Below are positions 18,637-29,300 of a DNA stretch of 64,000 bases, piece after piece (the first letter of the stretch is position 1; the number at the start of each line of letters is the position of its first letter). The position numbers and the translations under genes are program-made. The stretch is from Paenibacillus oenotherae (GTDB taxonomy: Bacteria > Bacillota > Bacilli > Paenibacillales > Paenibacillaceae): assembly GCF_019443105.1 (NCBI RefSeq), contig NZ_JAHZIJ010000003.1:1-64000 (forward strand), written 5' to 3'. Under the pieces are notes generated by a model. The model was not told where the DNA came from. It saw only the letters and a list, made by a program, of their open reading frames with translations, and made no database searches.

Positions 18637-20436
18637 TTAATGCTGATCGGTCAGAATGACCATCCCGTAAGCTTGCAGCGGAATGGACAGCGACTGTGCC
18701 TCCGAATACACCTTATCGGTCATCAAATCACGAAGGCTGCCGCCTTGCCATTGCGATGGCAGCGAAAGCGCGGCCGTCCAGGACGTAGGGGAGTTGTTCA
18801 GCACGATGCCAATCGTCACCTCGCCGTGAGAGCGAAGGAAGCCGACTGTATTATGGATTTCATCCACGAACCATACGCGGGTTGTGCCGCAACGGAGCGG
18901 TGCATATTCATGCCGCAGCCGAATCAGCTTCTTGTAGTGCGCGAGCAGCGATTTGTTCTGCTTCTCCTCCTGCCAGACCATAGGCTTGCGGCATTCGGGA
19001 TCGCTCTTGCCTGTCATCCCGACTTCATCACCGTAGTAGATCATTGGCATTCCGCTGTAGGTGAGCTGGAACCCGACAGCGAGCTTCATTCTCTCCATCG
19101 TGGATTCTCCGCTCTGCCAGCCCCATCCGCCCCGCGAGCAAGCGGTCAGGAACCGCAGCGTGTCATGGCTTCCGAGCAATTGCATCATTGCGGTTGTAGC
19201 TTGATCCGTATAGGACATCTGAATTTCATCGAGCTGGCCAGCGAATGTGCTTGCGCTGATCGACTTCGCTGCGAAGAAATCGAGCATCACGTCACGCAGC
19301 CAATAGTTCATAACTCCATCGAATTGATCACCGCGCAGCCAAGCCCCCGCGTAGTGCATAATTTCGCCAATCAATGCCGCCTCAGGGTAGAGAGGCTTAA
19401 CAGCTTGGCGCAGCTTGCGCCAAAATTGATGATCGACCTCATTGGCGACATCAAGCCGCCAGCCATCGATACCCGTCTCCTTGAGCCAGTAGAGCGCAAC
19501 ATCAATGAAATATGCGCTGACATCAGGGTTAGCGGTTCTCAGCTTAGGCATTGTGCTTACATTGACACCGAATGTCTCATACCCGGTATGATCGGGATCA
19601 ACTGCGGCTGACGTTTCGTTGAAATGATACCAGTTCCGGTAAGCCGATTGCTCGCCTTGCTCCTGAGCTTGCTGGAAGGCATAGAAATCGTCGCCGGTAT
19701 GATTGAATACGGCATCGAGCAGCACACGAATGCCGCAAGCATGAGCAAGCTCGACAAGCTGTTTCAGCGTTTCCTTGCTGCCGAACACTGGGTCAATCGT
19801 ATAGTAATCGATCGTGTCATATTTATGATTGGAATGCGAAGCGAATATAGGCGTCATATAGATCGTATTGACCCCAAGGTCCACCAGATAAGGAAGCTTC
19901 TCGATGATCCCTTGCAAGTTGCCGCCATAAAGGGAAAGCTCATTCGGCTTGTCATCCGACCAGTCATTCAATGTCCTTGTATCTGGCGCAGTCGTGTCCA
20001 GACATTCCCCGCGATGGAACCGGTCAGGGAAGATCTGATAGACGACTGCATCTGCAATCCAGGAGGGCAGTTCATGAAGATCGGCGTCGCAGAGATAAGG
20101 GAATTGAAAATAACCCGCGCCAACCCGGCTTGCAGACAGCGCTCTCTCCCCATACCAGATCTCTTTGCCTGCTGTATCGGTAAGCAGGAATTGGTACCGC
20201 AGACGTTTGGTCGGTACGGTAACAAGCCCTTCGTAGAAATCGAATAATTGAGTCGCCGCACAATGGGAGAGCTCGATAGGCAGTTCCTTGCCCGGTGAAT
20301 CATAACGATCGGAGCACATCAGAACGCAGCGGACAATGTCGTTCTTCTTGACGCGAATTCTTATTTTGATCGTGCTGCGGTCCACCGCGAAAACATAGGG
20401 AATGTCATTGGAATGATAGATGGCTTCTAACAACAT
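18637..20436 (-). CDS. Cyclomaltodextrinase / neopullulanase-like GH13 enzyme
   Basis: The 599-residue enzyme has an N-terminal CBM34-like beta domain (residues 1 to about 120) that mediates dimerisation in this subfamily, then a GH13 (beta/alpha)8 barrel and C-terminal beta domain. The catalytic residues can be placed: nucleophile D329 in GWRLDVANEV, acid/base E358 in LIGEIMHYAG, and D425 in LLGSHDT. The VNTIYMTPIF and LLDAVFNHTG regions are also typical. No signal peptide is seen, so it acts in the cytoplasm on imported cyclodextrins or maltodextrins. It is the last gene of the malEFG-like operon, and an AAGGAG site precedes the ATG. Confidence 0.95.
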   Translation of the reverse strand: MLLEAIYHSNDIPYVFAVDRSTIKIRIRVKKNDIVRCVLMCSDRYDSPGKELPIELSHCAATQLFDFYEGLVTVPTKRLRYQFLLTDTAGKEIWYGERALSASRVGAGYFQFPYLCDADLHELPSWIADAVVYQIFPDRFHRGECLDTTAPDTRTLNDWSDDKPNELSLYGGNLQGIIEKLPYLVDLGVNTIYMTPIFASHSNHKYDTIDYYTIDPVFGSKETLKQLVELAHACGIRVLLDAVFNHTGDDFYAFQQAQEQGEQSAYRNWYHFNETSAAVDPDHTGYETFGVNVSTMPKLRTANPDVSAYFIDVALYWLKETGIDGWRLDVANEVDHQFWRKLRQAVKPLYPEAALIGEIMHYAGAWLRGDQFDGVMNYWLRDVMLDFFAAKSISASTFAGQLDEIQMSYTDQATTAMMQLLGSHDTLRFLTACSRGGWGWQSGESTMERMKLAVGFQLTYSGMPMIYYGDEVGMTGKSDPECRKPMVWQEEKQNKSLLAHYKKLIRLRHEYAPLRCGTTRVWFVDEIHNTVGFLRSHGEVTIGIVLNNSPTSWTAALSLPSQWQGGSLRDLMTDKVYSEAQSLSIPLQAYGMVILTDQH

Positions 20437-20461
20437 ATGCAGGCTCCTTTGGGCAGAAGTT

Positions 20462-21286
20462 TTATCCTTTTGATGCTCCGGCTGTTAGTCCTTCGACCAA
20501 ATATTTCTGCAGCCAGAAGTACAGTACGAACACAGGGATAGACAGCAGCACCGCACCCGCCGCGAATAAGGTAAACTCGGTGGAGTTGCGCTGGCTGACC
20601 ATGTTGTACAGACCAACAGCAAGTGTGATCTTATCCTGCGATCGAAGAATCAAGCGGGCGAAAATAAAGTCAACCCACGATCCGGAGAATACGACCAAGC
20701 TGATATAGGTCAGCATCGGCGTGGAAAGTGGAAGGATGACCCGGTAGAACACGGTGAAATGCGATGCGCCGTCGATCCGCGCCGCTTCCTCCAGACTGCG
20801 CGGAATCGTGTCGTAGAAGCCTTTGGCAACAAATACGTTCGTAATGAACGCTCCTGAGCTGTAGACGAGAATGAGCGCCCAATGATTGTCGAGCATATTG
20901 AGCTGCAGCAGCAGGATGAAGATCGCGATCATCGCCATGAAGCCCGGGAACATGTTCATGACAAGCATGACCATGAGCGATTGCTTTCGTCCATAGAAGC
21001 GGAATCTGGCGATCGCATAAGAGCCCAGCAGCGTCAGAAAGCTGCCGATAATCGTGGACATAACGGCGATGAACAAGGTGTTCTTGTACCAGGTTGCATA
21101 CGCATGCCTTTTGCTCGTAAACAATTCTTTATAATGATCGAAGGTTAGAGCTTTTGGAATAAGACTCTCACTATACAAGCTGTCTCCTACCTTGAAAGAG
21201 GACATTACAATCCAGAGAGCGGGATATATCGCCGCGCATACAAGCAGAAGAATGATGGCGTAGGACAGAATAATCCGCGGTTTCAT
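20462..21286 (-). CDS. malG: Maltodextrin ABC transporter permease, MalG type
   Basis: The 274-residue membrane protein has six probable transmembrane helices and the EAA loop LEEAARIDGASHFTVFYRVILP at about residues 175-196 that contacts the ATPase. It resembles MalG/GanQ permeases. It overlaps malF by four bases (ATGA). No ATPase gene is in the cluster, so the complex probably uses a shared MsmX/MalK-type ATPase encoded elsewhere. Confidence 0.93.
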   Translation of the reverse strand: MKPRIILSYAIILLLVCAAIYPALWIVMSSFKVGDSLYSESLIPKALTFDHYKELFTSKRHAYATWYKNTLFIAVMSTIIGSFLTLLGSYAIARFRFYGRKQSLMVMLVMNMFPGFMAMIAIFILLLQLNMLDNHWALILVYSSGAFITNVFVAKGFYDTIPRSLEEAARIDGASHFTVFYRVILPLSTPMLTYISLVVFSGSWVDFIFARLILRSQDKITLAVGLYNMVSQRNSTEFTLFAAGAVLLSIPVFVLYFWLQKYLVEGLTAGASKG

Positions 21287-22593
21287 TGAATGATATCATC
21301 CTCTCTGTAGGATCTTGTTTTGCGGTAGTTGTAGATAGAGAGCGTTGCAACCAGGACAAAAATAATAATCCCGATAACGGCGGAGAAATTGTACTGCCGG
21401 TTGGTCAGCGTCAATTTGTACAGCCAGGTGACGAGCAGGTCGGTCGCTCCGGCATATTGATAGCCGCTGACGAGCGGATTGCCGTCCGTTAACAGGAAGA
21501 TGACGTTGAAGTTGTTAATGTTGCCGGCGAACTGCATGATGAGGACAGGCGCAGTAGAGAACATAACCATCGGCATCGTAATTTTGCGGAACAGCTGCCA
21601 TTTGGTCGCACCGTCTACTTCTGCTGATTCATACATATCTCTCGGAATTGTAGTCAGAATACCGGATACCAGTATCATAATGACAGGAATGCCGAGCCAC
21701 ATATTAACACCGATAACAGTCACTCGGGCCCACATAGGATCAGTCAGCCATGGCAGCTGTCCGAGCCCAAACCAGCTCAGATATTGATTGATAGGACCGA
21801 ATTCAGTATTAAGCAGATTGCGGAAGACAAGCAGGGATACGAGATTCGGAATAGCGAAAGGAATAATGAGCAGTGTACGCCAGACTCGCTTAAGCTTGAT
21901 TTCACGTTGATTAATCAATACTGCGACGAGAATTCCACCGATGAAGGTGGTTGCTGTTGAGAGAACCGCCCATATTATTGTCCAAGTGAACACACCATAG
22001 AAGGTCCGGCTCCAGGTTTTGAGTGTAACCAGGTTTTTGAAGGTTTCGAATCCGACCCAATCCAGCAGATTGGCTGGTGGAAGAACGGGTGCGGCATAGT
22101 TGGTGAAAGCAATCAGAATACTGAACAATAGTGGCAGAATATTCAAGAATAGGGCAAAAATAAATGGAATGAAAAGAATCACATAAGCAAAATTCCGTTC
22201 CAGAACATGATGAACGGATTGCTTGAAGTTGTTCGGCTTGAAACCGCCGACTCTGCGTTTTCCTACAATATAGGAATCTCTAATATTCAAAAGATAGATA
22301 CCTAGCCAGCCCAGAAAGGCCAGCAATGAAATAAGCCCTTGTACCATCATGAAGATGGAGTGGTCCCCATCAACAGCTTTGACGACTTTTCCGACTTTGA
22401 CGAGTTGCCTTGACTGATCTCCCAGCGTGATTAGACCATGTATGTTGTCAAACAGATAAAGGATCGATGCAGTGAGGCCTGTAGCGCCGATTAACAGCAG
22501 GAGTAGTCCTTTGATGACTTGGCGATTATACAGCTGCCCAAAGCCCATGAACAGGACGGAAAGCAAAGAGGCTCTTATCGCATGGTTTGGCAT
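21283..22593 (-). CDS. malF: Maltodextrin ABC transporter permease, MalF type
   Basis: The 436-residue permease has an extra N-terminal region with two or three helices (FGQLYNRQVIKGLLLLLIG near residue 20), a soluble segment with RDSYIVGKRRVGGFK, and six core helices. The EAA loop MYESAEVDGATKWQLFRKI is near residue 330. The N-terminal FGQLYNRQ..KG segment is common in Paenibacillus sugar permeases. It is preceded by a hairpin separating it from malE. Confidence 0.93.
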   Translation of the reverse strand: MPNHAIRASLLSVLFMGFGQLYNRQVIKGLLLLLIGATGLTASILYLFDNIHGLITLGDQSRQLVKVGKVVKAVDGDHSIFMMVQGLISLLAFLGWLGIYLLNIRDSYIVGKRRVGGFKPNNFKQSVHHVLERNFAYVILFIPFIFALFLNILPLLFSILIAFTNYAAPVLPPANLLDWVGFETFKNLVTLKTWSRTFYGVFTWTIIWAVLSTATTFIGGILVAVLINQREIKLKRVWRTLLIIPFAIPNLVSLLVFRNLLNTEFGPINQYLSWFGLGQLPWLTDPMWARVTVIGVNMWLGIPVIMILVSGILTTIPRDMYESAEVDGATKWQLFRKITMPMVMFSTAPVLIMQFAGNINNFNVIFLLTDGNPLVSGYQYAGATDLLVTWLYKLTLTNRQYNFSAVIGIIIFVLVATLSIYNYRKTRSYREDDIIQ

Positions 22594-22615
22594 ATCGGTG
22601 CCTCATTCTCCCTTC

Positions 22616-22660
22616 TAAAAATCATGGAACCATCAGGAAGTAGCCGCTGATGATTCCACG
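22616..22660 (-). terminator. Hairpin between malE and malF
   Basis: On the minus strand TGGAATCATCAG pairs with CTGATGGTTCCA around a short loop and is followed by GATTTTTAG. It sits directly after malE and before malF and could reduce expression of the permeases relative to the binding protein, or protect the malE mRNA 3' end. Confidence 0.6.
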
Positions 22661-22694
22661 CATTTGTTATGAAACGCAATATGAAGTTCGGGTC

Positions 22695-24023
22695 TTACTT
22701 GGCAGCAGTGCTTGCGAGCGATTCTTGGATCGTTTTAACTGCTTCGTCAAGAGCTGCTTTTACGTCTTGAGTTTTGTTATTCCAGATTTTCGTAATTGCG
22801 CCTTCCATAGGTGTCCAAACGTTGTTTGTTTGCGGAATTGAAGGCATTGGTACGGAATTTGCGAATTGCTGGATGAAGCCGCTAAGGATTGGATCGTTCG
22901 TAATGAGCGGATCTGCTGCTGCGTCTTTGTTGGAAGGGAGCATACCTGTCATTTGGAATCCTTTAAGCGCGTTTTCTTTGTTCGTCAAGAAGCTTGCGAA
23001 TAGCTTGGCTGCGTTAGGATATTTCGTGTACGAGTTAACATAGTAGGAACGTACGCCGGACAGGGAGATGGATTTGCTGCCATCTGGTTGGTCAGGCAAT
23101 GGGATAACGCCGAAATCTACTTTGTCTTTGAAGCTGCTGATCGCCCAAGGGCCATCGATGTTGAATGCAACTTTGCCTTCAGTGAAGAGTTGTGTTTTAA
23201 CATCCCAAGTGATGTTTTCTGCTTTCAGCGGAAGAATTTCAGCCAAACTTTGCAGATATTTCGCGCCTTCAATAGAACCTTCGTTGTTCAGACCGATATC
23301 TGTCGGGTCTGTGTTGTCTTTACCCCAGATGTAGCCGCCTTTGTTCGCGAAGAACGGGTAGTTGAAGAAAAGCAGGCGTGCTTCCCACATAATGCCGTAT
23401 TTTTTCGCGCTGTTGTCAGTGAATGATTTGGAGAAAGCGATAACATCATCCCAAGTTTTTGGCAGATCCTTAACGAGGGCTTTATTGTAGAATACCGCAT
23501 AGGTTTCTACTGATTTCGGATAGCCGTAGAGCGTTCCGCCGTAGCTGGAAGCGGAGATCGATGCTTCTGGATGAGAGGCTTTTGTTTGCTCCTCAAGCAC
23601 GTCATTCGGGAACAACAGGCCAGCTTCTACCGCATTGCCAAGCTTGTCATGAGCGAACATGACAACGTCGGCTGCAAGACCAGCAGGTGCGTCATTAGCA
23701 AGACGGTCAGCTTGGTCAGGTGCTGCTACGTGCTCGAATTTAACGTCAACGTTGTATTTGGTTTTGAAGTCTGCTGCAACGGATTCGAGGTATTCGAAAT
23801 CAGTGGACTCTTCCCATACGAGCAAGGAAGCGCCTTCTTCAGGAACAACCTCTTCAGTTGCCGTTGAAGCGTTATCATTTGTAGGCGTATTCGTGTTGTT
23901 CGTTTTCGTTTCCGTGTTGGTGGTCTTGCCGTTATTCTCATTTGCTCCTCCGCATGCTGCAAGCGTGAATGTAAGCAGTGCGGCCATCAAGATAAGCAAT
24001 CCTTTTCTTTTCAATGTTTTCAT
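22695..24023 (-). CDS. malE: Maltodextrin-binding lipoprotein of ABC transporter
   Basis: The 442-residue solute-binding protein has a lipoprotein signal (hydrophobic LLILMAALLTFTL then AACGG, lipidated Cys near residue 24), an Asn/Thr-rich linker, and the MalE-like domain (LLVWEESTDFEYLE, DVVMFAHDKLGNAVEAGLL, KVAFNIDGPWAISSF, FASFLTNKENALKGFQMTGMLPSN). It delivers maltodextrins to MalFG. The frame extends into the upstream tandem repeats, but these cannot be coding in phase. AAGGGG touches the ATG at 24023, so a TTG three codons later, nine bases after that site, is an alternative start. Confidence 0.93.
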   Translation of the reverse strand: MKTLKRKGLLILMAALLTFTLAACGGANENNGKTTNTETKTNNTNTPTNDNASTATEEVVPEEGASLLVWEESTDFEYLESVAADFKTKYNVDVKFEHVAAPDQADRLANDAPAGLAADVVMFAHDKLGNAVEAGLLFPNDVLEEQTKASHPEASISASSYGGTLYGYPKSVETYAVFYNKALVKDLPKTWDDVIAFSKSFTDNSAKKYGIMWEARLLFFNYPFFANKGGYIWGKDNTDPTDIGLNNEGSIEGAKYLQSLAEILPLKAENITWDVKTQLFTEGKVAFNIDGPWAISSFKDKVDFGVIPLPDQPDGSKSISLSGVRSYYVNSYTKYPNAAKLFASFLTNKENALKGFQMTGMLPSNKDAAADPLITNDPILSGFIQQFANSVPMPSIPQTNNVWTPMEGAITKIWNNKTQDVKAALDEAVKTIQESLASTAAK

Positions 24024-24032
24024 CCCCTTAAG

Positions 24033-24235
24033 TTTTCTGTGACACGTCTCCTGGACGGCTCCTGCGTAAAGCAGAAAACACATCGGAAGGATATGCTTTG
24101 TTTTCTGTGACACGTCTCCTGGACGGCTCCTGCGTAAAGCAGAAAACACATCGGAAGGATAAGCTTCGTTTTCTGTGACACGTCATTTGAATAGCTCCTG
24201 CGAGAGTGGAAAACACGTGGTTCTCATTTTTTCGC
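24033..24235 (-). repeat. Three tandem 68-bp hairpin repeats in the malE leader
   Basis: Copies begin at 24033, 24101 and 24169; the first two are nearly identical and the third is degenerate. On the transcribed (minus) strand each unit can fold by pairing GTTTTCTG with CAGAAAAC about 32 bases apart. The repeats sit between the promoter and the malE start, so they would be in the 5' untranslated RNA. 68 is not a multiple of three and no consistent frame runs through them. Confidence 0.85.
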
Positions 24236-24288
24236 CGGGTGTGTTATAGTGTTGCTTGTAGCATCGAAACATGTCTGATCAGGACAGT

Positions 24289-24341
24289 TTAGGAAACCGG
24301 TTTCTTAAACTCAAAATAGCACAACCCATTTTTTAAAGCAA
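24289..24341 (-). promoter_or_regulatory. malE promoter with LacI-type operator
   Basis: On the minus strand a -35 TTGCTT (24336-24341) and -10 TATTTT (24313-24318) are separated by exactly 17 bp. Directly downstream, around the expected start point, is a palindrome with perfect core GAAACCGGTTTC (24293-24304) extended by TTA/TAA to about 20 bp. This is the form of a LacI/CcpA-family operator, and the LacI-type gene begins 80 bp away on the other strand. Confidence 0.85.
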
Positions 24342-24383
24342 CACTTTTTTTTTACATGCTTGGAGGAGGGTGGAAGGGTTTTC

Positions 24384-25397
24384 ATGAAGGTAACGATAAA
24401 CGACATAGCAAAAGCGGCAAAGGTGTCCAAGTCAACAGTATCCAAGGTGTTGAACGACGCCCCTTCAATTCCTGACACAACGAAGCGGAAGATTCGGGAA
24501 ATTATGAGGGAATTGAATTATATCCCAAGCAGTCTGGCAACTCATCTGGCCAAGCAGCGCTGCTTCAATATCGGTCTGCTCATCGACTTGTCACGGAAGA
24601 ATGACTTCTTGAACCACTTCTTCTATGACATTATCGGGGGCGTAGAAAGTGTTATCGGTCCCCTGAATTATGAGCTTACAATCAGTAATATTCATACGAT
24701 GGGACAGGAGCATTTCATGAATCGTCTCGTTCTGAACAAGAAAGTGGATGGGCTGATTATGGATAATTCCATCTTGACCAAAGAGATCGCAGCCCAGTTA
24801 AATGCTCTTTCATTCCCATTCGTATCGCTTGGCGAGATGCCGGGCGTGGATCACCTCCATGAAGTGGATATCGACAGCCGCTTGGGCGGGAAAATGTTGA
24901 CGGATCACTTGTTCGCGCAAGGCTACAAGCGTATCGCCTTTATCGGCGGGGAAACGAATGAGCCGATTTTCATGAATCGGATGAGCGGCTATGCGGCGTC
25001 TCTGGAGGAGCATGGCGTCAACATCGATGAGCGGCTTATCAAGCCCAGCTATGCCAATGCGACGATCGGCACTCAGCTGATGCTGGAGCTGCTGGAGCTG
25101 GATGCCATTCCGGATGCGGTCGTATGCATGAATAATGCCATCGCCTTCGGTGCTCTGAGAGCGCTCCGCGAGCGCCGCATTCAAGTGCCGGCAGAGATCG
25201 GGGTCGCGACCTTCGATAACTATCCTCTGGCTCCGTACACGACTCCAGCCTTGACAGCGGTACACATGGATACGTTCGAGCTGGGCGTAGCAGCGGGAGA
25301 AATGCTCATGGATCGAATCAATGACGAGCAGCGGTCAGAGCGTCATCGGCTTATCGTTCCCGCGCTGCTGGAGCGGGATTCAACGAAGAGGAAATAA
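24384..25397 (+). CDS. LacI-family transcriptional regulator of the maltodextrin operon
   Basis: The 337-residue protein begins with the LacI helix-turn-helix (VTINDIAKAAKVSKSTVSKVLND, residues 3-25) and hinge region, followed by a periplasmic-binding-protein-like sugar sensor domain (DGLIMDN, IAFIGGETNEPIFMNR, PDAVVCMNNAIAFGALRALRE, VATFDNYPLAPYTTPALTAV). Divergent placement next to malE and the GAAACCGGTTTC operator make it the likely maltose-responsive repressor. I chose ATG 24384 because the domain starts there; the frame extends eight codons upstream. Confidence 0.93.
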   Translation: MKVTINDIAKAAKVSKSTVSKVLNDAPSIPDTTKRKIREIMRELNYIPSSLATHLAKQRCFNIGLLIDLSRKNDFLNHFFYDIIGGVESVIGPLNYELTISNIHTMGQEHFMNRLVLNKKVDGLIMDNSILTKEIAAQLNALSFPFVSLGEMPGVDHLHEVDIDSRLGGKMLTDHLFAQGYKRIAFIGGETNEPIFMNRMSGYAASLEEHGVNIDERLIKPSYANATIGTQLMLELLELDAIPDAVVCMNNAIAFGALRALRERRIQVPAEIGVATFDNYPLAPYTTPALTAVHMDTFELGVAAGEMLMDRINDEQRSERHRLIVPALLERDSTKRK

Positions 25398-25487
25398 TGA
25401 ATCCCGTGATTTCATCTCGCAATATCGGGTAATGTATGGTATGCCTGACGGGCAGAACGATACGATATCCGAAGGGAAGTGAACCTT

Positions 25488-26024
25488 ATGATAGAGGCGC
25501 AGACGAAGAAGGTGGCCTTCTTGCTGGGGGATGAATTCGAAGATTCCGAAATGACGAATCCGTATGAAGCGATAACCAAAAACGGACATGAAGCGGTTAT
25601 TATTAGTTTGGAGAGAGGTGCGGAGCTTCGCGGCAAGAACGGCACAATAGCGTACAAGGCGCATTTGTCCGCAAGCGAGGCTGATCCAAGGGATTATGAT
25701 GCCGTTATTATACCGGGCGGCAAGTCTCCCTCGCATCTTCTTGATAATGAGGATATTATAACTTTCGTGAAGGAAATGGACAGGGACGGCAGAACGATCG
25801 CTGCCATCTGCCATGGTCCGCAGCTGCTGGTCAAAGCCGGGCTGCTGGATGGCCGCAACCTGACGGCCTATCCTCAGCTTCACGCCGAAATCAATGATGC
25901 GGGCGGAAGATTTATCGATAAAGCGGTCGTTGTCGATGAGAACTTAATTACATCCCGCACGCCTGAGGATGAGCCTTATTTCATTGAAGAGACCATCAAA
26001 AAGCTCGGTGTTGCGGCTTATTGA
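25488..26024 (+). CDS. DJ-1/PfpI family protein (type 1 glutamine amidotransferase-like)
   Basis: The 178-residue protein has the PfpI/YraA pattern: KVAFLLGDEFEDSEM at residues 7-21 with the conserved Glu, DAVIIPGGKSPSHLL near residue 72, and the nucleophile elbow AAICHGPQLL with C108. Members act as glyoxalase III/deglycases or stress proteins; the exact substrate is unclear. The GTG at 25479 is only a base from the GAAGGGA site, so the ATG at 25488 is the better start. It is followed by a terminator. Confidence 0.9.
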   Translation: MIEAQTKKVAFLLGDEFEDSEMTNPYEAITKNGHEAVIISLERGAELRGKNGTIAYKAHLSASEADPRDYDAVIIPGGKSPSHLLDNEDIITFVKEMDRDGRTIAAICHGPQLLVKAGLLDGRNLTAYPQLHAEINDAGGRFIDKAVVVDENLITSRTPEDEPYFIEETIKKLGVAAY

Positions 26025-26324
26025 CGCCTCCCCTATAAATGATCTGCATGGATGGCCATGCATTAGCGATACAACCTCCGAAACCACTCTTCATGTGGAT
26101 TTGGGGGTTTTTGGTATAAGCGTCCCGATCTATGATATGATTCTAGTTGGGGCTGTCGATAATAGCTGCACAGGCAGGGAAAGATAAACGCGAGTATTGA
26201 CCGTATCATTATTGACATATTTGGGCAGTTGCACAATAAAGCAGTTTCGCAACATTTAGGAATGGAACACCGTTTATTGGTTAACAGCCCGCAGCAAAGT
26301 AAATGAACGGAGCGAACGGAAATA
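26025..26324. other. Intergenic region before the HNH gene
   Basis: Apart from a terminator-like hairpin at 26073-26115 (AACCTCCGAAACCAC facing GTGGATTTGGGGGTT, then TTTTTGG with wobble pairs) I see no gene or known RNA here. A promoter for the HNH gene should lie in the downstream 150 bp but I cannot fix it. Confidence 0.5.
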
Positions 26325-29300
26325 ATGGATGTGAAAAGCTGTGCGGCATGCGGCCAGGAGAAGCCGTTATCCGCTTATACGAAGCGTTCAGGAAGCAGCA
26401 GCAGGCGCGGAACGTGCCGTGCTTGCATGAGGCGTCGGCTGCGCGAGGCCGTACGCTCCAGAGCCATTGGCGAGGAGCCGGCTAATGAGGCCGGACAAGC
26501 CGCAATATCCGGCAGTGAGAAGGAACCGCAACCGCAGGAGGCAGCCCAGTCCAATGAGACGAAAGCTTCGCGGAAGAGGCGCCGCCGCAGGCGGGGGAAA
26601 TCGAGGGCCGATTCAGCCGCCCCATTGCAGCTGCAAGGAGATCCGGCAGTTATAGAGGAGGAGGGCCGGACTGTTCTTCTGGAGCGGGCAACCGATTCAG
26701 CATCCTCCGATTCCCATCATTCTGATGCTGTGATGCGTTTGCCAGCAGAGCAGCAAGGGGCGGAGATGAAACCCAAGCGCAAGAGAAAGCGCAGGCGCAG
26801 ACGCGGCAAGACGGTCGCGAATGCCATGCTGGCTGTTGCCGATAAGGATGATCTTCCGCCTGTTCGGCCGCCGGACAAAATGATCGTTCCGTTCAAAGGC
26901 CGCTTCACCTATGACCCATCAGTGCTTAATGATCGCGGAACCGGACTTATAAGGCTGCGCGGCCGCCGGGAGACCGGCAAGAGATGGTCAACAGAAATAC
27001 CAGCCGAGATGGCGGTCCGGATGGTTGAAGAAGGAGCAGCCGGAATTATTCATCCCGGACTTATCCATAAGCTGTATACGAAGACTGATTTCCGCTTGCT
27101 GATTCTGCAGCGGGATGCCTATAAGTGCCAGTATTGCGGCCGTTACGGCGATACAATCGATCATGTGCAGCCCAAATCGAAGGGCGGTTTGTCTTCACCG
27201 GGCAACTGCGTGTGCGCCTGCGGAGACTGCAATTTGAAGAAAGCGGACAGCCTTGATTTTGTTTACTATGATGAATTTTAGGGTGATCTCAAGTGGAGAA
27301 GCGGATTCTCGTTGTTGACGATGAGCAAAGTATAGCTGGCGCCATCGCCTATGCCTTCCGCCGTGAAGGGTACACCGTTGAAATTGCATATGATGGTGAA
27401 GAAGCGCTGGCCAAAGCCGCAGTGTTCATGCCGACAGTCATCGTGCTTGATGTCATGATGCCTAAGCTAAGCGGCTATGATGTCGCCCGGAAGCTGGAGA
27501 ATCGAAGCGGCATGGGCATCATTATGCTGACGGTAAAGAACGATATCGTAGACAAAATCATCGGTCTGGAGCTGGGCGCTGACGACTATATGACCAAGCC
27601 ATTCGATCTTAGGGAGCTTGTCGCACGGGTCAAAGCGCTCTTCCGCCGCCTTGAGAACAAGCCGGAGGAAGGCGTACAGCAAGCCCAGATCGGGGCGATA
27701 CATATCAGCATCCCGAATCGGACAGTTCAGCTTGAGGGTGAGACGCTTGAGCTGACACCCAAGGAATTCGATCTTCTGGCATTGCTCGCCACGCACCCGG
27801 AACGAGTGTATACAAGGGATGAGCTGCTCGATCTTGTGTGGAGCATCGATTATGCGGGAGGCACGCGAACGGTGGATATTCATATGCAGCGTCTGCGCAA
27901 GAAGCTTGGAGAGCCCCATCAGAACCTGCTTCAGACCGTATATGGCGTGGGGTACAAGGCACTAAGGGAGCTCCATTCATGACAAGAGGGCGCAGGGCTC
28001 ATTTTAGTCTGAGATGGCGCTTCTCGATAGGGCTCGGCGCAATTCTGATCTTGATCGTGATGGCGCTGAGCTTGTTTGTGCTGCGCGGGATCGAGCAGGA
28101 TCAGAGGAACAAGGTGGAGAGTGACTTGAAGCAGCGGAGCGAGCTCGCCAGTCTTCGCGTGCGGCAGTCCTTCCTGAGCAGCGGCGGCTCGCTGGATGAT
28201 GTGGCTGCCTTTCTTCGCAGGCGCGGTCCTGAGCTGGCCAGTGACCTGGGCAATTTGTTAGGCGGCTCGCAGGTGGTGCTCTATGACGGGAACGGGAAGG
28301 AAATAGGCAACTCGCTGCCGCTATCCGCAACGCCGGAAATTGCCGACATTATGGCGTATGCGCGGCAAGGAAAGACAGTGTATCAGCAAACAGGCGAGTC
28401 CCTGATCTATCTGTCCCCGATTGTATGGTCAGTCGGACAGGTCGGCATTGTGCAATTTCAGCACTCGCTGAAGTCGGATCAAGCCTTCTATTCCTCCATT
28501 GAGCGTTCGCTTCGCAACATTGGGGTGGGGGCGCTCGCTCTCAGCTTTCTGATCGGCTTTCTGTATGTCCAGCGTGTTGTAACCTCGCTCCGCAAGCTTC
28601 GCGCTGCTGCCGATCAGATTCGGGACGGACAATTCATCACGGAATCGCCGGTTCGGAGAAGAGATGAGCTTGGTGAATTGAGTGAAGGCATTACCTATAT
28701 GAGCCGCGAATTGGAACAGAGCTTCGCCAGACAGAAGCAGTTTATCGGCAATGTAAGCCATGAGTTCAAGACTCCCCTTACTTCCATTATTGCATATTCC
28801 GACCTGCTTGATATGTACCGGGACGATCCGGAGCTGCTGGGTGAAGCGCGAATGAACATCCGCAGAGAGGCGGGCCGGCTGCTGGAGATGGTGGAGAAGG
28901 TGCTGCACTTGTCGGCTTTGGAGCAGTATGAGTTCAATCTGAATGCCGAGAGGGTCGATATCCAGGAGACGCTGGCTGAAGTGTGCAGCAGAATGCAGGG
29001 AAAAGCGATCAAATTCGATCTGACGATTGAGACTGCTCTGCAGCCCGTAATGGTGAGAGCAGATCGGGAAAGCTTGATCCACATCTTCCTCAACCTGCTC
29101 GATAATGCCATCAAGTATAATATCCCTGGCGGGAAGGTTCATGTTTCTTGCAAGGCGGAGGGGGGTAAGGCAATAATAACCTTCCGTGATACAGGAATCG
29201 GCATACCGGAGGAAGCGAGAGCGAAGCTGTTCGAGCCTTTCTTCACCGTCAGCAAGGATCGCGCGAGATTAACGGGAGGAACCGGACTTGGCCTGTCGCT